Part shown: positions 1 through 6,157 of the stretch, one piece after another
Layout: every line of letters begins with the position of its first letter
Numbering within the stretch: position 1 is the first letter of the stretch
Origin: Planctomycetota bacterium
GTDB lineage: Bacteria; Planctomycetota; Planctomycetia; Pirellulales; Pirellulaceae
Direction of reading: 5' to 3'
Assembly (NCBI GenBank): GCA_029259935.1
Contig: JAJDEH010000131.1
Span: 1-12,263, forward strand
DNA: 12,263 nucleotides
Translations under genes and position numbers: made by a program
Notes under the pieces: generated by a model
Databases searched by the model: none
Told to the model about the DNA's origin: nothing
What the model saw: only the letters and a program-made list of their open reading frames with translations

Positions 1-2
1 AA

Positions 3-1544
3 GCCGAAGCCGAAGCCGAGCGGTATGTCGCTCAAATGAAGCAGGTTGTTGCAAAGTCCAACCACCCGACCGGCGACGAAGCCCTGCACGTCGGTTTGGC
101 GGAATTGCTGCGAGCCCAGGTGATTCGAGCCGGCGTTCGCAGCCTGAAGCCGACCGGTACACAGCTTCCCCAAGTTCGGCGGCGTCGCGAAGAACTGGTG
201 GAGTTGCTGTTGCAAGTGGCCCGCGACGCTCCGACCAGCGACACATACTACGAACTCGGCCGGGCTTACCACGACCTGCATCAACACGAAGCGTCGGAAA
301 CGGCACTGCGGAAAGCCGTTGAGCTGCAGCCCGACAATGCCCCCGCGCTGGAATTGCTGGGCGATGTATTGATCGAACGATCGCTCAACGAGGAGGCGGT
401 CGAGGTGCTTGACCGGGCGCTCGCGGCCAACCCGCACCAAAGCAAAGCACTGTTGATGCGAGTTCGAACGGCGGCCGATGAAGCCGAACGAAATGCGTTT
501 CATGCCAAGCTTGACGAGTACCTGGCGCTGCCCGACGCGCGCCCGATCGACCGGATCAACTGGAACTTCGCCAAGGGGCAGCTTTTCGACAAGGCCAAGG
601 ACTACGACCGCGCCTTTGCCCATTATCTGGAAGCCGGCCGCCTTAAAGAGGAACGTCAGCGCGAACCTGAACCGCATGCGCCTGCCACGAACAACTTGTC
701 CGCGTTTGACGTGGGGCCGCCGGCCGATCATCAAGACCGCCATGATCGCCACTACGAAAGTTCGCGGCGCGTGTTCACGCCGAGCTTTTTCGAATCACGG
801 GCTGCGGCGGCCAATCCGTCCAGACGGCCGATCTTCGTCGTCGGCGTGCCGCGCTCGGGCACGACGTTGATGGAGCAGATTCTGGCGAGCCATCCGTCGG
901 TGGTGGGCGCGGGCGAATTGCCGGAGATCAGCTCGTTCGCATCCCGCTGTAGCAAGTTGCACGAACCAGGGGGTGAAGACTATCCTGATTCGATCACAAG
1001 CATTCCCGCTGAAACACTGGCCTCGTTCAGTGAAGAGTACCTCGCGCAGCTCAACCGCGTGGATTCCACCGCCGAGCGAGTGGTCGACAAGATGCCGGGA
1101 AATTTGATACATGTCGGCATGATTCATACGCTGTTTCCCAATGCATCGATCGTGCGCATTCGCCGCGAGCCGCGAGATGTTTGTGTTTCGGCACTGAAGA
1201 ATCATCTCGACTTTCCGCTCTGCAATCTCGAGAAGACGGCGCGTTTCTGCGTCGCTTGTGATCGGCTGAGTGAACTCTGGAACGACATACTGCCTGGTCG
1301 CGTGTTCCATTTGAATTACGAAGAACTGGTGACCGACCTGGAATCGAACGTTCGCAAACTGCTGGAATACTGCGAATTGCCTTGGGATGACCATTGTCTG
1401 GAGTTTTATCGTACCGAGCGCAACGTGCGCACCCCCAGCCGCTGGCAGGTTCGCAAACCGGCTTACAGTTCGTCGATCGGAGCCTGGAAGCGCTACGCCA
1501 ACTCACTCACGCATTTGGACGCGATCCTCGGTCCAACCGAGTAG
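3..1544 (+). CDS. TPR-repeat sulfotransferase, 5' end missing
   Basis: A protein with N-terminal tetratricopeptide repeats and a C-terminal PAPS-dependent sulfotransferase domain. The frame is open to the left edge (Ala-Glu repeats, then ERYVAQ), so the Met at 36 is probably internal and the true start lies outside the window. Counting from that Met, TPR-like helices occupy about residues 65-150 (YYELGRAYHDLHQHEASETA and the next repeat). The sulfotransferase domain starts near residue 260. Its 5'-phosphosulfate loop is VPRSGTT (P272-T277), followed by GAGELPEI. The 3'-phosphate site is RREPRDVCVS, with R380 and S385 as the expected contacts. In the family these enzymes move sulfate from PAPS to a hydroxyl or amine. 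The acceptor cannot be read from the sequence, and the TPR part probably recruits a partner or substrate. The fold assignment is certain, the substrate unknown. Confidence 0.93.
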   Translation, partial: AEAEAERYVAQMKQVVAKSNHPTGDEALHVGLAELLRAQVIRAGVRSLKPTGTQLPQVRRRREELVELLLQVARDAPTSDTYYELGRAYHDLHQHEASETALRKAVELQPDNAPALELLGDVLIERSLNEEAVEVLDRALAANPHQSKALLMRVRTAADEAERNAFHAKLDEYLALPDARPIDRINWNFAKGQLFDKAKDYDRAFAHYLEAGRLKEERQREPEPHAPATNNLSAFDVGPPADHQDRHDRHYESSRRVFTPSFFESRAAAANPSRRPIFVVGVPRSGTTLMEQILASHPSVVGAGELPEISSFASRCSKLHEPGGEDYPDSITSIPAETLASFSEEYLAQLNRVDSTAERVVDKMPGNLIHVGMIHTLFPNASIVRIRREPRDVCVSALKNHLDFPLCNLEKTARFCVACDRLSELWNDILPGRVFHLNYEELVTDLESNVRKLLEYCELPWDDHCLEFYRTERNVRTPSRWQVRKPAYSSSIGAWKRYANSLTHLDAILGPTE

Positions 1545-1561
1545 CTCGAGTTAACGAACGG

Positions 1562-1588
1562 AATCGGCTGACGTGGGGAGCCGATTTT
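1562..1588 (+). terminator. Candidate Rho-independent terminator after the sulfotransferase gene
   Basis: A perfect 8-bp stem (AATCGGCT at 1562-1569, AGCCGATT at 1579-1586) with a 9-nt loop lies 17 bp after the stop codon and runs into TTTT. The T tract is short, so termination strength is uncertain. It also lies beyond the 3' end of the convergent ArsR-type gene, but the asymmetric T run favours the + strand. Confidence 0.5.
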
Positions 1589-1674
1589 AAGATAACTCCG
1601 TTTGGCAAAGCCGACCCGAATTATCTCGGCGTTACCAGCTCGTCGCGGAGAATTTCAGCGTGCGGTTCGCCATG

Positions 1675-2037
1675 TTAAGCTCTCTTCGTCTTGCGGCTTT
1701 TTTTTCCTTTGCCCGCCGATTCGTCTTCGGCGTCTTCCTTGACTCGCAGTAGAGTGTTTGTCCAGTACGCTTCGTACTTGCTGATCCACCGCTCCAAGAT
1801 TTGGCGAATGGGAGCGACGTTGAGCGAATTGATGCGGCGACGGCCTTCGCTGCGCGTTTTTACGAGGCCCGCTTCGCGCAGCGCGTCGAGGTGTTTCATC
1901 ACACCGAACCTCGAAAGGTGCGAAAATCGATCGACGATGTCCGTCGTTTGCCGGGGGCCGTCCCGTAGCATGTCGAGGATCTCTCGACGCGTTGGATCGG
2001 AGAGTGCTTTCCAGACGTGATCCAGGTCTTTGGTCAT
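1675..2037 (-). CDS. ArsR/SmtB-family winged-helix transcriptional regulator
   Basis: A 120-aa DNA-binding repressor. The N-terminal motif is KALSDPTRREIL (residues 10-21), the standard opening of ArsR proteins. The recognition helix is LSRFGVMKHLDALREAGLV (41-59) and the wing is KTRSEGRRRINSLN. This is the subtype usually encoded beside SRPBCC/AHSA1 proteins. The protein has no cysteine at all, so the classical thiolate metal sites are absent and metal sensing is unlikely. The last ~20 residues form a Lys/Arg-rich tail (GKGKKSRKTKRA) that could add nonspecific DNA affinity. It is the second gene of a leftward unit, 41 bp behind the SRPBCC gene, with no good Shine-Dalgarno of its own. It may bind the palindrome at 2576-2591 and so regulate its own operon; that is inference from position. 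Confidence 0.92.
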   Translation of the reverse strand: MTKDLDHVWKALSDPTRREILDMLRDGPRQTTDIVDRFSHLSRFGVMKHLDALREAGLVKTRSEGRRRINSLNVAPIRQILERWISKYEAYWTNTLLRVKEDAEDESAGKGKKSRKTKRA

Positions 2038-2078
2038 TGCGTTCTAGTTGTTAGCTGTTAGCTTTTTGGCGGCTGCGG

Positions 2079-2510
2079 CTATTCGGCTAGTTGTTTCACG
2101 CCCTTGAGAAAATAATCCCAGCCGTGCGTCACGCCGGCGCGGTGATCTTCCTCGATCATTCCCAGGGCTCGATGTCGCAGCGACAGTTCCGCGCCGCCCG
2201 GAATCTGGGTTAGACGTAACTGCATGTGTCCCGCGACAGGGTACGACATGAACAGCGGACCCTGGATCTCGATCAGTGTCGGCGGCTTAATGACTTGCAC
2301 GAAGCCCCATAGATGCCCCTGGCCGTTGCCCAGATCGCGAAACCAACGGCCCCCGGGCCACTCTTCCAGCACCATCGGCATTGGACGGTTGTCGGGCGTC
2401 GAGTTTTGGTCGGTGAGGCGGTGGATCAGAGCCTTGTAGGCGTCGCCGATGGCCGCTTTGATGTCCGTGCTCTGGGAAACGTCCAGCGATAGTTCTTGTG
2501 TTTCGGGCAT
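2079..2510 (-). CDS. SRPBCC / AHSA1-domain protein
   Basis: A 143-aa START/Bet v1-like (SRPBCC) protein of the AHSA1 type, with a helix-grip fold that encloses a hydrophobic pocket. Typical traits are the N-terminal SLDVSQSTDIKAAIGDAYKA segment, the strand EEWPGGRWFRDLG, the strands WGFVQVIKPPTLIEIQGP, and the long C-terminal helix (GVTHGWDYFLKGVKQLAE). I chose the ATG at 2510 rather than the in-frame ATG at 2567. The later one has an AGAGAG Shine-Dalgarno about 9 nt upstream and gives the usual family length, while the earlier one sits only about 10 nt after the predicted transcription start. It is first in a leftward operon with the ArsR gene. Many relatives are paired with ArsR regulators and are thought to bind small hydrophobic ligands; the ligand here is unknown. 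Confidence 0.88.
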   Translation of the reverse strand: MPETQELSLDVSQSTDIKAAIGDAYKALIHRLTDQNSTPDNRPMPMVLEEWPGGRWFRDLGNGQGHLWGFVQVIKPPTLIEIQGPLFMSYPVAGHMQLRLTQIPGGAELSLRHRALGMIEEDHRAGVTHGWDYFLKGVKQLAE

Positions 2511-2575
2511 CGGTTGGATTCTCTCTGGAAATGATTGCGGGTGACCGCGCTTGACAGCGTCGGTCATCTTGTTAT

Positions 2576-2591
2576 GTTACTAAATAGTAAC
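2576..2591. promoter_or_regulatory. Candidate ArsR-type operator palindrome
   Basis: A perfect inverted repeat GTTACTA-AA-TAGTAAC lies in the gap between the divergent SRPBCC and VOC genes. It covers the predicted -10 element of the leftward promoter, so a bound protein would block RNA polymerase. Size and symmetry fit a dimeric winged-helix repressor, and the only regulator nearby is the ArsR-type protein. Direct binding is inferred. Confidence 0.6.
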
Positions 2592-2612
2592 GTGAATATT
2601 TTGTCACGTCAA
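2584..2612 (-). promoter_or_regulatory. Sigma70-like promoter for the SRPBCC-ArsR operon
   Basis: On the minus strand, TTGACG (2612-2607, 5 of 6 to consensus) is followed by a 17-bp spacer and TACTAT (2589-2584, 4 of 6). Transcription would start near 2577. This leaves a leader of about 65-70 nt to the preferred start codon at 2510. The -10 hexamer lies inside the 16-bp palindrome. Confidence 0.6.
2590..2609. promoter_or_regulatory. Second inverted repeat in the divergent promoter region
   Basis: ACGTGA (2590-2595) and TCACGT (2604-2609) form a perfect 6-bp inverted repeat with an 8-nt AT-rich spacer. It overlaps the first palindrome by two bases and occupies the whole spacer between -35 and -10. 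It could be a second binding site or chance symmetry. Confidence 0.4.
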
Positions 2613-2696
2613 GTGAAAGCCCTCAATTTACTTTTGAGTTCGGCGGCCATGCTGAAAGGCAGACTCGCCTGGACTCCAACACTCAAGGAGAAACCG

Positions 2697-3083
2697 ATGC
2701 CTTCTCATGCCAACCCGGTTAACTGGTTCGAAATTCCCGTCAACGATATGGCTCGGGCGAAGGCTTTCTATGCAACCGTCTTGGAGGTGGAGATCACGGA
2801 TTCGGAGATGGGACCCAACAAGATGGGTTGGTTTCCGATGGAGATGGGGAAGGCCGGCGCGGCCGGGACGTTGATCCAAGGCGACGGCTACAAGCCTTCG
2901 CACGAAGGCTCGCTGGTCTACCTGCACGTTGACAAGATTGACCCCACCTTGGAAGCGATCAACAACAACGGTGGTAAGACGCTGTTGCCCCGCACCGATA
3001 TCGGCCAGCACGGCTTTATCGCTCATTTCGAAGACGTGGAGGGAAACCGCGTCGCGCTTCATGAATCGCCGGCCGCATCCTAG
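2697..3083 (+). CDS. VOC-family (glyoxalase/bleomycin-resistance fold) protein
   Basis: A 128-aa vicinal-oxygen-chelate protein with two beta-alpha-beta-beta-beta modules. Module one begins [20 protein letters not shown] (6-25) and module two begins near [12 protein letters not shown] (71-82). It ends with the classic [12 protein letters not shown] strand (113-124). Glu12, His77 and Glu123 fall where metal ligands sit in relatives, but I did not model the site. The start is the ATG at 2697, set by an AAGGAG Shine-Dalgarno at 2685-2690 with 6-nt spacing; the open frame upstream to 2535 runs through the divergent gene's leader and has no such site. The gene diverges from the ArsR-SRPBCC operon, and the palindromes lie about 90 bp upstream, so shared control is plausible. 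The enzyme may be a lyase, dioxygenase or detoxification protein; the exact reaction is unknown. Confidence 0.9.
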   Translation: MPSHANPVNWFEIPVNDMARAKAFYATVLEVEITDSEMGPNKMGWFPMEMGKAGAAGTLIQGDGYKPSHEGSLVYLHVDKIDPTLEAINNNGGKTLLPRTDIGQHGFIAHFEDVEGNRVALHESPAAS

Positions 3084-3141
3084 CGCGCCAGTGCCTCTGA
3101 CCGATGTAACTCAGTGGATCTTCAAGATTTTATATTAAGGC

Positions 3142-3208
3142 GGCTGGGGTCGAGCGTAGCGAGTCCCCAGCGCGGAAGACTGGGGGTTCACTTCGTTCAA
3201 CCCCAGCC
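3142..3208. repeat. Inverted pair of ~30-bp repeats with alternative hairpins
   Basis: Two diverged copies of one element face each other: 3142-3171 on the plus strand and 3208-3178 on the minus strand, 6 bp apart. Both start GGCTGGGGT and contain CCCCAG. Each copy folds by itself (GCTGGGG/CCCCAGC at 3143-3149 and 3165-3171; CTGGGG/CCCCAG in the second), and the outer arms 3142-3149 and 3201-3208 also pair, so a two-hairpin or a cruciform fold is possible. It lies in the 168-bp gap between the VOC and DinB genes, which otherwise shows only an AT-rich TTTTATATTAA stretch near 3128-3138. Confidence 0.8.
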
Positions 3209-3251
3209 ACGCAAACACTAAACTCAAACACCAAACCTCGGGAGACTAACC

Positions 3252-3749
3252 GTGAACACAATCGACTACATCAAGATGTCCTTGGAAAACGGCAAAGGCT
3301 GGGCCATGGGACTGATCAACGATATGAAAGACGCCCCGTTGACGCAGCCGACACCCAGCGGCGGCAACCATCCGCTGTGGGTACTTGGCCATCTGGTTCG
3401 CGCGGAAAGCGATCTGTTGGATGGCTTTATTCTCGGCCAACCGAATCGATTTCCGGAGTTGGAAGGGCTGTTTACGATGGGCACGACGCCGTCGACCGAC
3501 GCCAGCCAGTATCCGTCGATGGACGAGTTGCTTGGCAAGTTCGAGCAGATCCGTTCCGCCACGCTCGCTCATTTGGATTCGCTCAGCGACACCGACTTGG
3601 ATAAGCCGAGCCACGCTCCGGAAGAATTCGGCCCGCCTTTCGCGACGGTCGGCGCCTGCTTTGCCGCCATGTCGAGCCACATGAGCTTTCACGCCGGACA
3701 AGTCGCCGACGCGCGACGAGCAGCGGGCCGTGGCCCCTTGATGGCGTGA
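3252..3749 (+). CDS. DinB-family four-helix-bundle protein
   Basis: A 165-aa DinB/YfiT-like protein. The three histidines that bind a divalent metal in this family are visible: H47 in PLWVLGHLVRAE, and H143 and H147 in SSHMSFHAGQVADARR. The length is normal for the family. The start is a GTG at 3252, chosen because a GGGAG Shine-Dalgarno ends 7 nt upstream. Members include damage-inducible proteins and thiol-dependent transferases (bacillithiol and mycothiol S-transferases); the thiol partner here is unknown. It follows the VOC gene on the same strand, but 168 bp and a repeat separate them, so cotranscription is uncertain. DinB, VOC, SRPBCC and ArsR proteins are often found as neighbours, which suggests a common stress or detoxification role. 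Confidence 0.9.
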   Translation: MNTIDYIKMSLENGKGWAMGLINDMKDAPLTQPTPSGGNHPLWVLGHLVRAESDLLDGFILGQPNRFPELEGLFTMGTTPSTDASQYPSMDELLGKFEQIRSATLAHLDSLSDTDLDKPSHAPEEFGPPFATVGACFAAMSSHMSFHAGQVADARRAAGRGPLMA

Positions 3750-3834
3750 CGGAACGTACCGTGACCGGCGCGTCAAGGCTGCAAGATTCCCGCTCCGCCG
3801 ACGAATAACCCCTCGTGGGACTCATGTCCTCTTG

Positions 3835-3864
3835 GCGAGCCCTAGCGTGACGCTGGGCGCTCGC
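3835..3864. repeat. Strong hairpin in the leader of the PurA-like gene
   Basis: GCGAG-CCC-T-AGCG (3835-3847) pairs with CGCT-GGG-CG-CTCGC (3851-3864): 12 base pairs with small bulges and a TGA loop. It ends 17 bp before the GGAGG Shine-Dalgarno of the next gene and is followed by CTTTTC. It may be a dispersed palindromic repeat, a terminator for the DinB transcript, or leader structure. The rest of the gap 3750-3892 shows no clear promoter. Confidence 0.55.
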
Positions 3865-3892
3865 TGCGGCTCTTTTCAAATGGAGGCGGATC

Positions 3893-5152
3893 ATGCGGGC
3901 GATTGTGACCGTCGGTCTCGGCTTTGGCGACGAAGGTAAAGGCGCGACGGTCGACTTCCTAACGCGAGAACTTGGTGCCGATCTGGTCGTTCGATACAGC
4001 GGCGGCGCGCAAGCCGGCCACAATGTGCAGCTTCCCAACGGACGACGGCACACCTTTGCGCAGTTCGGCGCGGGGACGCTGGCGGGCGCGAAGACGTATC
4101 TCGGTTCGCGGATGATCATCAACCCGGCAACCATGGTCCCCGAGGCGGAGCATTTGCGCGAACTGGGCGTTGCCGACCCCTGGTCGCAAATCTCGGTCCA
4201 CCCCGACTGTTTGGTTTCGACCGCCTACCACGTGCTGATGAACCGGCTGCGCGAAACGTCGCGAGGTACTGGCCGGCACGGCTCGTGCGGACTGGGTATC
4301 GGCGAGGCCCGGCACTATTGGCTGCGTTACGGCCAGGATGCCGTCTTCGCCAAGGATCTGGACGACCGCCGAGTTTTAATGCCGAAGCTGGCTTTGCTGC
4401 GCGATCGCTTTCTGCTGGAGATGCAGGAGCTGCCCCGTCTCGAAAGCAGTTTGTCGGCGCAGTTGCACGAGACACTGCCTGGCGATGAGGCGGACGTGCT
4501 GCAACACGCATCGGACGAATTGGCGGTCGGCTACTGCATGCCGACCAGCGACACCGTGATTTTCGAAGGCGCTCAGGGAGTGCTGCTGGACGAATGGAAA
4601 GGATTTCATCCGTATACAACTTGGAGTACGGTCACGCCGCTGCATGCCCTCGAGATGCTGCGCGAGCAGGGTGTCGACGACTTCTTGGTGTTGGGAATCA
4701 CCCGCGCCTTCTCGACACGGCATGGGGCGGGGCCGTTTCCGACTTGGTCTCGCGAGATGTCCGCCGAAATGGCCGACTCGGGCAATACCAAGAACGACTG
4801 GCAAGGCTCAATCCGCTTCGGTCCTCTGGACCTCGTTCTAACGGAATACGCGGCGCGAGTTTGCCAAATCGACGGATTGGTTGTCAATTGCCTGGACCAA
4901 CTTCCCCAGCGGGCAAGCGTCTGCACTCGCTATGCCGGCTTGGACCGCATTGAAATTCCACAAAGCATTCACGAACAAGAGCAGTTGACCGCCGCGTTCG
5001 AATCGGCCGACCCCGTCGAAACTGACACAACCGCCGACGGCATCATCGATTTGTTAGGCCGGATCGCGCCGGTGGTGGGCACCGGCGACGGCGCATCGTG
5101 CATGGACCGCGAGTTCACGGCGTTGCCGATGGCTGCTTCGGTTGCCGGATGA
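3893..5152 (+). CDS. Divergent adenylosuccinate synthetase-like enzyme (PurA homologue)
   Basis: A 419-aa member of the PurA fold; E. coli PurA has 432. Start: ATG with GGAGG at 3882-3886, 6-nt spacing. Canonical parts kept are the GTP loop GFGDEGKG with the catalytic Asp13, the GGAQAGHNV segment with His43 (His41 in E. coli), FEGAQGVLLD (224-233) and ITRAFSTRHGAGPFPT (269-284). Two substrate regions differ. Where PurA has the IMP-binding TTGRGIGPAY loop, this protein has RGTGRHGSCGLGIGE (124-138). Where PurA has the Arg-rich TTGRRRR aspartate loop, this one reads GNTKNDWQGSIRFGPLD (297-313). The C-terminal guanine-site motif STGPDR is replaced by GTGDGAS (396-402). In PurA, GTP activates the 6-oxygen of IMP and aspartate attacks. 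Here the chemistry is probably kept, but nucleotide and amine substrates may differ. No other purine gene is near. I recall HGSCG-type homologues in actinobacteria that are also annotated as PurA. Confidence 0.9.
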   Translation: MRAIVTVGLGFGDEGKGATVDFLTRELGADLVVRYSGGAQAGHNVQLPNGRRHTFAQFGAGTLAGAKTYLGSRMIINPATMVPEAEHLRELGVADPWSQISVHPDCLVSTAYHVLMNRLRETSRGTGRHGSCGLGIGEARHYWLRYGQDAVFAKDLDDRRVLMPKLALLRDRFLLEMQELPRLESSLSAQLHETLPGDEADVLQHASDELAVGYCMPTSDTVIFEGAQGVLLDEWKGFHPYTTWSTVTPLHALEMLREQGVDDFLVLGITRAFSTRHGAGPFPTWSREMSAEMADSGNTKNDWQGSIRFGPLDLVLTEYAARVCQIDGLVVNCLDQLPQRASVCTRYAGLDRIEIPQSIHEQEQLTAAFESADPVETDTTADGIIDLLGRIAPVVGTGDGASCMDREFTALPMAASVAG

Positions 5153-5166
5153 GAGTTGGCGTGAGA

Positions 5167-5904
5167 TTACGATTTTTCCGCTAGCCGAATCAAGCGTTTC
5201 TTTTCGCCTTGCTCCAAGAACTTCTGTTTGGAGATCGCCTTGAGCTGTTTGGAAGTGAAGGCGTCATGAATCGTTACCGATTCGTCGATCGGTTCGCTGT
5301 CGGAGACAACGAGTAGATAGGTTCGTCCGCCGCTCTGCAGGTAGTAGAGTGAACCGGGCAGTATGTCCTGCTCGGTGCGAACTTTAAAAGCATCAAAATG
5401 CTGGCGAATGATTTTGAACTCGTTCTCTGGAGTCTTGGCATCCTGGTACGCGGAAACGAAATCGGCGGGCAACGAAACTTCCGGCCCGGTTGGAATGGTT
5501 GGGTCCGAAGCCGGCTCGGACCAATCCGTTTCGACATTATAAGAGCGGGATTTCTTTTCCAGCAGTTCCATTCGCCGCAAGATGCCGACCAAGGCATCAA
5601 ACTCGGCCAGCATCAGCTTGCACTTCTGAATTCTTTCTTGTTCCCGAAACGTTTGCTTTTCGCTGCGGGCGTCGGAGGGCTCGCCGCCTCCTCTTCGCTC
5701 AAGCAGATGGCTCTTCTCATATCGCCTGCGAACATCTTCAATAAGCTGGACGGCGTCCAAGTAGCGCTCCTCCAGACAAGCTTCCTCGGCGTCGATCAAA
5801 TAGTTCGCATACGGCACGCCTCGAATTTGATTGTACAAGGCGCGCAGATCCTCTCCCTTGACGATTCTTCTGATTGTGGGATTACCGTTTTCGGGATTTG
5901 ACAC
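5167..5904 (-). CDS. Hypothetical protein, helical with a C-terminal globular region
   Basis: A 245-aa protein that I do not recognise. I place the start at GTG 5904: AGGAG ends 9 nt upstream, while the in-frame TTG at 5910 is only 3 nt from it. There is no signal peptide or membrane segment, so it should be cytoplasmic. The first ~65 residues look like a helical hairpin resembling a TPR unit (YLIDAEEACLEERYLDAVQL). Residues ~65-120 are strongly charged and probably coiled-coil (EKQTFREQERIQKCKLMLAE, LLEKKSRSY). A Pro/Ser-rich linker follows, then a mixed alpha/beta region with ILPGSLYYLQSGGRTYLLVV and a basic end. Codon use looks like the neighbours, with slightly lower GC. It ends 14 bp from the convergent PurA-like gene and lies 253 bp downstream of the SDR gene on the same strand. 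No function is proposed. Confidence 0.8.
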   Translation of the reverse strand: MSNPENGNPTIRRIVKGEDLRALYNQIRGVPYANYLIDAEEACLEERYLDAVQLIEDVRRRYEKSHLLERRGGGEPSDARSEKQTFREQERIQKCKLMLAEFDALVGILRRMELLEKKSRSYNVETDWSEPASDPTIPTGPEVSLPADFVSAYQDAKTPENEFKIIRQHFDAFKVRTEQDILPGSLYYLQSGGRTYLLVVSDSEPIDESVTIHDAFTSKQLKAISKQKFLEQGEKKRLIRLAEKS

Positions 5905-6157
5905 GGCCAAGTACTCCTACCAGCCTCCAGAGCAAGGTTGATGAAGATACGGATACAAAAGCAAAAACACCCTGGGTGGGTGAAAGAAGAGTGTATGTTC
6001 CTTGTTCCATCTTAATCTCAAGGATGCGATTGAGGCCAGTGGTCGCGCCATAAATTCGCGCCGCCGCCAATCGCTTGAAATCGGAAAAACCGATAGAAAC
6101 ACTCCGCTATTCTTGGCAAAAACGCCGATTCACGCCAGGCGGGACACTTCCGCGATT

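Noticed and set aside
795..1394. A 199-codon minus-strand frame inside the sulfotransferase gene
   Set aside because: It overlaps both sulfotransferase motifs on the other strand and has no family features or ribosome site.
2511..2567. Longer SRPBCC protein starting at ATG 2567
   Set aside because: The predicted transcript starts only about 10 nt upstream, there is no Shine-Dalgarno, and the added residues do not fit the fold.
2535..2696. N-terminal extension of the VOC protein
   Set aside because: The extension would cover the divergent gene's leader and the palindromes and has no Shine-Dalgarno, while ATG 2697 has AAGGAG at ideal spacing.
3893..5152. Phage-type PurZ (diaminopurine synthesis)
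   Set aside because: The catalytic Asp13 is present, the length is that of PurA, and no phage or DNA-modification gene is near.
5882..6010. A 42-codon minus-strand frame with a hydrophobic middle that overlaps the start of the hypothetical gene at 5904
   Set aside because: It could be a leader peptide (weak GAG six bases upstream), but it has no conserved motif and codon use gives no support.
6080..6094. Small palindrome ATCGG-AAAAA-CCGAT as a terminator for the SDR gene
   Set aside because: On the minus strand it has only a 5-bp stem and is followed by TTTC, 64 bp from the stop; too weak to call.
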